Source: Adineta vaga
Lineage: Eukaryota; Rotifera
NCBI GenBank assembly: GCA_021613535.1
Contig: CP075496.1
Coordinates: forward strand, 6,324,001 to 6,388,000
Direction: 5' to 3'
Length of the DNA: 64,000 bases
Part shown: one piece after another, positions 58,249 to 64,000 of the stretch
Layout: each line of letters opens with the position of its first letter
Position numbering within the stretch: position 1 is the stretch's first letter
Position numbers and translations under genes: made by a program
Notes under the pieces: model-generated
Told to the model about the DNA's origin: nothing
Database searches by the model: none
What the model saw: the letters and a program-made list of their open reading frames with translations, nothing else

Positions 58249-61200
58249 TCATACTTTGACGGTAGTCCGTTGCAATTTTTGAAAGAACATTCGTGGAATT
58301 GCTGGAGAGATTGCTACTAACGAACTAGCTAGATATTGAAGAATAGCTAATTCCTGAAATAATAAATAAAAATATAGTTCTGCGAAGTATAATTAAATAA
58401 TAATAATTTACTTCATCGATGTTAGCATTCTTTTTTATTGTTTTCTTGCCATGTAATCGAGTACATACGAAATCAATAATATGTTGCAAACGAATAAACA
58501 TTTGTTCAGTGAATCCATCTCGCCATGACATTTCATTCAGTCGATTTAACCAAATAGTTTTATCAACCCTAAATATTTGATCATAGATACATGTCATTAG
58601 AAATTAGAAATTTTGTTTACGGAACATGTCGAATAATTCGTTCAATAACAGCATAAATAATATCACAAAGATAACGATTAAATGTTAAACACCATAATGT
58701 TTGTGTGTCAGCATCAGAACAAGATTGTTGTTGAACATTATTGATTTTAGAACTAACGGTAGAAAAGCGCTTCGCCATGATAGTCAACTGACAAATGAAA
58801 TAGAATTAAAATGATATATTCGAAATCGATTATTCTACATTGGACATTCAAAACTCACCATTCGTTTGCCCAGTGAATCAAAACCAATCATTCCTAAATC
58901 ATATTGATATATTGTATGGATAAGTTCATAAAAATGATATATAATCGATGAACGTATACTACAATAAGCTCGTTCAAAACCAAATTGCGTATCATTTGAA
59001 CGTTCATCTTCATCACAAGATAATTTTCTCTAGAGAAATAAAATATATAAAAATTGTTGATAATAAAAACAATAATTTTATTCTTACAGGCATTTGTATC
59101 AAACTTGACTCATAAAATGCTCCAGCTTCTGCTAGAGTGTCACATACCATTTGTAAATCATTTGTAGAAGAATTCATTAATGCTTGTAATCGTTCTTCAC
59201 CTCGACACATATCAATCAATGCTTCCAACCACATCAGATGTAATGATACACGCACATAGTTAATCAATCTTTGTAAAAGTTCAATAGCTAATTTATACAG
59301 GCAATGTCTGATACACCAACGAGCCAGTAAAAAACATTTCCATAATGAAAGTTGTTTAATATATTCATGAATTTCATTCATATCATTTGGATTCGAAAGA
59401 ACAAATAGAGCAAGAAGATTGTACTATATATAGAAGAAGAAAAAAACTTATCATTCAAAATTTTCTATTCATAAAATAAGTTCTTACTCGAACATCATCA
59501 TTTAGTGATGTATGTGCTAGTAAACGGCGTAATTGTACAAGCTGATTAGTAATAATTTCCGTATGGTTGATAGATAAACGAACAAGTGATTTAGTCAAAT
59601 ATGATGATATTTCAGAACCTAAAATAAATGTGAAGAATTCATTTTCAATAGCTTTCTTTCGATTTTTATACTTTGAACATTGTCACATGTAGTAAAAAGT
59701 AGATGAATAAAATTTTGTGCACTATCAGTAGATACTCGTGATAATTGTTCAATTAAATTGAGAGTATCCTATGAAAGAAAAAGTACGAAGCCTTGAATTA
59801 TGAATAAAGATTTTTGTAACAAACTTGTAATTCTTTCACATTATTGGATTGAATTACTTCAGTGAGAAGAACAGCTAATGTTGTATTTAGATATTCCGTT
59901 AAATCATTGAGCATAATTTGAGAAGAAAATGATTCATTAGTTGTAGAGTCTAAACAATACAGAACAAATGTCGTCTCAAAGATTTCTTTTTAAAATCGAA
60001 TGTCTCTATCAAAATGAAGTTCACGAACCAGTTGATCCTATGTGTGATGTATTTCGATACTTCAAAACTATTCGAAGAGTTGTTGAACAACATTGATAAG
60101 CAAATTCAATACTATGATGTATTGTGAACATTTGAAGAAGTTTTTTCAAATCTAATTTGTAATGAAACAATAAGATTTAGTGACCAAACATGGTTCGTAT
60201 TCTACCTGGAGCACACATTGGAGAAATATAACCACCACCATTGATCAATGCTTCGATAATTTTCAAGACTTGTAATCGAACATAATCATTATCACTATTA
60301 ATTGCATATTGAATGAGATCCTTTAAATGAGCGAGAGAGAGAGAGAGATATTGATCACAGTTAGTAAACAAAAACGAAATGAAAATAATCATACTTCAGT
60401 CGTCGAATCAAGCCAAACAATAGGACCACATCGAGCAATAGGAACCAAATGGGAAAGAATCAATTTTCGACAATTTTGACGTGGTTCAAGTTTGAGAAAT
60501 TGAAGAAAAAAGGTTACCTATAAAATGATCATATTTACATCTTAAGAACAAAAATACAATAAGAAAAACGAACTGTTTCACCAATTTCAATATGACTCTT
60601 CACAGCTAATCGTGCTAATGTTGGAACAGCGATTTGGAGAAACTCTTCAGTTGTATCATTTATTATCAATGATATTAATAATTGGCGACCCTGAAAAGAA
60701 TTAACATTCAATATAAATATTTTTTTGTAATTCAAAACATACTTTCATTGATACAGTTGCATCATGCGTCATGTGTTCGAAAAGTGGAACAAGCCAAGAT
60801 TTCATTGTCAATGGTGTTGTTACATCTTCAATCAGCGATACAAGTTTAGTACTAATTGACATAGCAAATGTTCTAAACAACAAAAGTACTTTATATATGT
60901 ATTCACATTTTTTTACTACTATCAGCATACTTTGAACATGGAATGAACTTTTTTGCTGCTTTGACAGCTGCTAAAATTTCCATTTCATCATTAGAATCTA
61001 ATGCATGACCAATATGAAGATGAGCTTCAACATCATCATCTAAAATATGAGCCATCATTCCAAGTGCTCTACAAACAAGATAATTATCCAATAGTTTCAA
61101 ACGATTAAAAACTAAAACATACCTTAATGTTAATGCTCGTGCAACACAATCATTACTATGCATAACTGAATAAATCAATTTAATTGGATCATCAAGTATA

Positions 61201-61595
61201 GCAGATTTATGTAATTGATTGGCTACTCGATCAAGAACTTTTGTAACATTCAAACGCATTTCATTACTTCTAAATAAAAGTAGCATTTTTCAAAACGAAT
61301 TCTTCTGAAAATGATGTACCCTTCTTGAAATAAAGTCGCTAGTTTGATCAATGCTGCCGAAAAAAGTGTCGTCGATGTTGATTGTTTATTGAATAGACTA
61401 GGTATTTTTAATATAGCCTCAAATTGTCGTTGAGGTTCTTGCGAACGAATACCTGGATGAGGAGAAGAGATAACAAACGCACAGATCAAACATATACATA
61501 GATAGAGTTTCGAACAAACCTCGATCAATATCGACCCATAAACGATTCGGATCGTCATTATAACTCGTTGTTTGATTATTTAAAAGTACATCCAT
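58249..61595 (-). CDS. INTS7: Integrator complex subunit 7
   Basis: Many short exons from ATG 61595 to TGA 58249. The all-helical, HEAT-like protein matches INTS7: RGIRSQEPQRQFEAILKIPS, SVMHSNDCVARALTLRALGM, HIGHALDSNDEMEILAAVKA, FEHMTHDATVSMKGRQLL, and the C-terminal FFQKLQRTTVKV, which resembles the conserved FFQQLQ-TT end of the human protein. Integrator cleaves snRNA 3' ends and attenuates paused Pol II transcripts; INTS7 is part of its backbone. Splice phases checked at the 60.1-60.4 kb, 61 kb and terminal exons are consistent. A probable acceptor (TTGCAATAG) precedes the ATG by about 18 nt. Confidence 0.93.
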
Positions 61596-62151
61596 TGTAT
61601 GAGATATATCAATCTATTGCAATAAATGACACAAAAGTAGAAAATGAGTGATCATAGGTTTTTATCTTTCTTGTGTTGTAATAATTTAATAAAGACAAAA
61701 AGAATTAACAAAAAAAAAAGAATCAATGTCAAAAACAAATCAACCACCAAACAAACGAAACATTCATAAAGTGTATATAGAAATTTATGTTTGTTCGAAA
61801 ATTTTTTCATTGAATATGTAGGTATAAAGGTTTGAATTGGAGAGGAAAACATGATAACAGGAAAAAGAAAAAGTTATAAAACAACCATTTGCTTCAGTAG
61901 TATATGATTAACTGATTTTAGTCCAAGGAGAAAAAGAGACAATGAAACAAGAACAAAAATACAACAACAAATTCAATCGATTGTACTCAGTGATTACGCA
62001 AATATATATGACTAGAGACTAAATATAACTTATTTCTCTCAAACAAACCACTCAGAATGACTAATGTTTTCATTGCATGTTGTATTGAAACGTAAATGAT
62101 ATCATGTATCACTGGTGTAACTGATTGCTTGAATAGAACGAACAGTTATTT
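61596..62151. other. Intergenic region between MGAT4 and INTS7
   Basis: About 560 bp, AT-rich, expected to hold the MGAT4 3' UTR and INTS7 promoter. The open frame at 61652-61852 is low complexity and not called. Confidence 0.45.
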
Positions 62152-64000
62152 CTATTTCAATGGTTCAATAAGAATCTAAAACAAATTAAGATTGAATGAA
62201 ATAAATTCTTTTTCATTCTCTTTTTTTATTTAAATCCTATTTTCAAGATTTTATCATTTCTTATCATAGGAAAATTTGTAATTTTTTCGTAGTAACTTAA
62301 TAAAAACTTTTTTTTATGATATCTTAAAGTTCCTTTCATGTTAAGTCATAAATTGGTTTATGAGTTTGTACGTACTAACAATCAATGATGACATAAAATA
62401 AGTCACGTCTCTTTTAAAGACAACTCATGTATATCATACCTCATTAAGTATCACCCATGCGTCTGATTTAGAGTGTATTTTTAAGCGAATATTAGATATA
62501 GCTCCAAATGCTTTATCAATCGATGCTTCAGCAATACCAGTATCATGTGCAAAACGTGCCACTGTATAAAATCCATCATTATCTTTCACATAGACTATAT
62601 TATCTTTTGGTTGTACATAAGGTTGTAAATCAACGGTTGTATTGAAAAATTTATCTCCAGGATGTTCAGGATTACCCGATTTGAAATAAATTCTATAAAG
62701 AAATGGAACTATTCTGTTTTCAATATCTAAATGATTTTTTTTCTTCTTCTATTACCTTAATAATGAGATTGGTGGATCATATTTAAAGAGAATTGTATCA
62801 TCTTTTTTCGGTTGTAATGCCCAAAAGAAATTTTGTCCCGCATAACAACTTACTAATGTATGTTTATCATAGCTTTTCAAAGATGAAACAATAGATGAAA
62901 CTGGTGGATTCTCATGTGCTTTGAATAATTTAACATTTTTACCAAAATCTTTATCTTTCAGTTTTTGTATTTTGCCTTTTAATGATGAATAAATTCCAAT
63001 ATGTTGAAATAGAGATGGACGAAAACGAAACCGATGTAAACCTTTTGTTCGTGTACATGATTGCACATCGACACCAAAAGAACAATATTTAGTATCTTGA
63101 TAACTAAAAATATGTATGATAATTAGATTCATGAGTACAAGAATATTTACTTACTATTCAAGTAACCAATCAATAGGTTTATCAGCAGAAAACATCAGGA
63201 AGAAATTAACGAGTGCATTAAGCTCTGCCGTATGAAACATTTTACCAATAAAACCTTGAAAAAGAATGAAGAAATGAATTATTTTAATTCCCAAATAAAT
63301 AAACAAAAGAAAATAACGTATTGAAATCATTTATTATTCCACATTCATTTTACTGTTAAATTATTAATCAAATATATGACTGGTCACTCTCGCATAAAAC
63401 TAACACATGATTAGTTTGTCAAGGACCCTTATATCAAGTAGAGAACATTATTAAGTGATGTAAAAGAAATCTTACTACTCAAATAAACTTATTGATGCAT
63501 ATTCTCTCGCTAAACAAGAACATTAATTAATGAACATCAATAGAAAAACCCATGTGAATAACATTTGAATATATTTGACGAGTCATATGAACAGCTCACG
63601 GACACAAAAAAAAAAAGAATGCAAATCTATTCTGGAAGAACATAATATCTTCTCTCATTGAATTATTTCTTTCGTGACTAAATATTATTGATTGTTTACC
63701 TTAATGTCATTCCAATTCCAATGTGATTTATTTACAATATTCTATCAATCGTAGCTCTAATTCAAATTTCGACATTTTTACAAACTCTATTGACGCTTTA
63801 TCTGTAAGTCAATAAGATTAATACTCGTAAGATAAAAAGAAAAGATTGTCAATTATAAATTACCTAAACTCGAAAATTCCAACATGAACCATTCCGGATC
63901 TTTTTGTTTTTTAATAAAGTTTTCAATAATTTGAATGTAACCTGGTTTGGTAACGACATCATCTTCTAATTGTATGTAATATTTTCCTCGAATGGATGAA
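62152..64000 (-). CDS. MGAT4: MGAT4-type N-acetylglucosaminyltransferase, 5' part outside window
   Basis: The 3' exons of a gene running off the right edge; five are visible, the last a tiny one encoding EILIEPLK then stop (62152-62177). Features match alpha-1,3-mannosyl-glycoprotein 4-beta-GlcNAc transferase: [15 protein letters not shown] with the metal-binding [53 protein letters not shown]-like [13 protein letters not shown], and the C-terminal lectin-like region with [20 protein letters not shown]. It adds the beta-1,4 GlcNAc branch to N-glycans in the Golgi. Paralogue (A, B or C) cannot be told. One intron (about 63258-63862) is near 600 bp, long for this window. Confidence 0.92.

Noticed and set aside
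60340-60354. GA repeat in the INTS7 gene
   Set aside because: Simple microsatellite at an intron border with no further features.

Overview
The window is AT-rich nuclear DNA from a small-genomed animal. Genes have many short exons, mostly 50-80 bp GT-AG introns, tight spacing, and proteins that are plainly metazoan: CBP/p300, neurobeachin, Integrator subunit 7, KDEL receptor, CWC27 and TEX264. Low GC, very short introns, a fungal-like transporter, and splice-acceptor signals just upstream of most start codons (as spliced-leader addition would need) together point to a bdelloid rotifer. That assignment is inference. Gene models were built by hand from both strands and checked for splice-phase continuity.

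Left part (1-13 kb): a helical orphan (+); SNX3 (-); an MFS transporter (+); a large ZZ-zinc-finger protein kinase with a PDZ-like region (-); a VWA-domain protein (-); and a HAD phosphatase of the phosphoglycolate phosphatase/chronophin type (-). Middle left (13-27 kb): a globin lacking both heme-site histidines (+); a leishmanolysin-like metalloprotease (-) 77 bp downstream of a COMT-like O-methyltransferase (-); a KDEL receptor (+); a catalase lacking its catalytic histidine (-); a 2.6 kb empty stretch; and a type II membrane glycosyltransferase-like protein (+).

Middle right (27-46 kb): HBS1L, TEX264 and RFC5 on + with gaps of only about 110 and 90 bp; a secreted cysteine-rich protein (-); CBP/p300 (+); then GALE, CWC27 and PITHD1 on - with gaps of about 135 and 110 bp. 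Right part (46-64 kb): neurobeachin/LRBA (-), INTS7 (-), and the 3' part of an MGAT4-type N-acetylglucosaminyltransferase (-) running off the right edge.

Most genes are unrelated housekeeping functions: endosomal sorting (SNX3, neurobeachin), ER retrieval and ER-phagy (KDELR, TEX264), glycosylation (GALE, MGAT4), replication (RFC5), ribosome rescue (HBS1L), splicing and snRNA processing (CWC27, INTS7), and chromatin (CBP). The unusual items are the kinase architecture, the two heme proteins that have lost key residues, single-base frame breaks in CBP and neurobeachin, and the tight same-strand clusters. No mobile element, tRNA, rRNA or CRISPR array was recognised.
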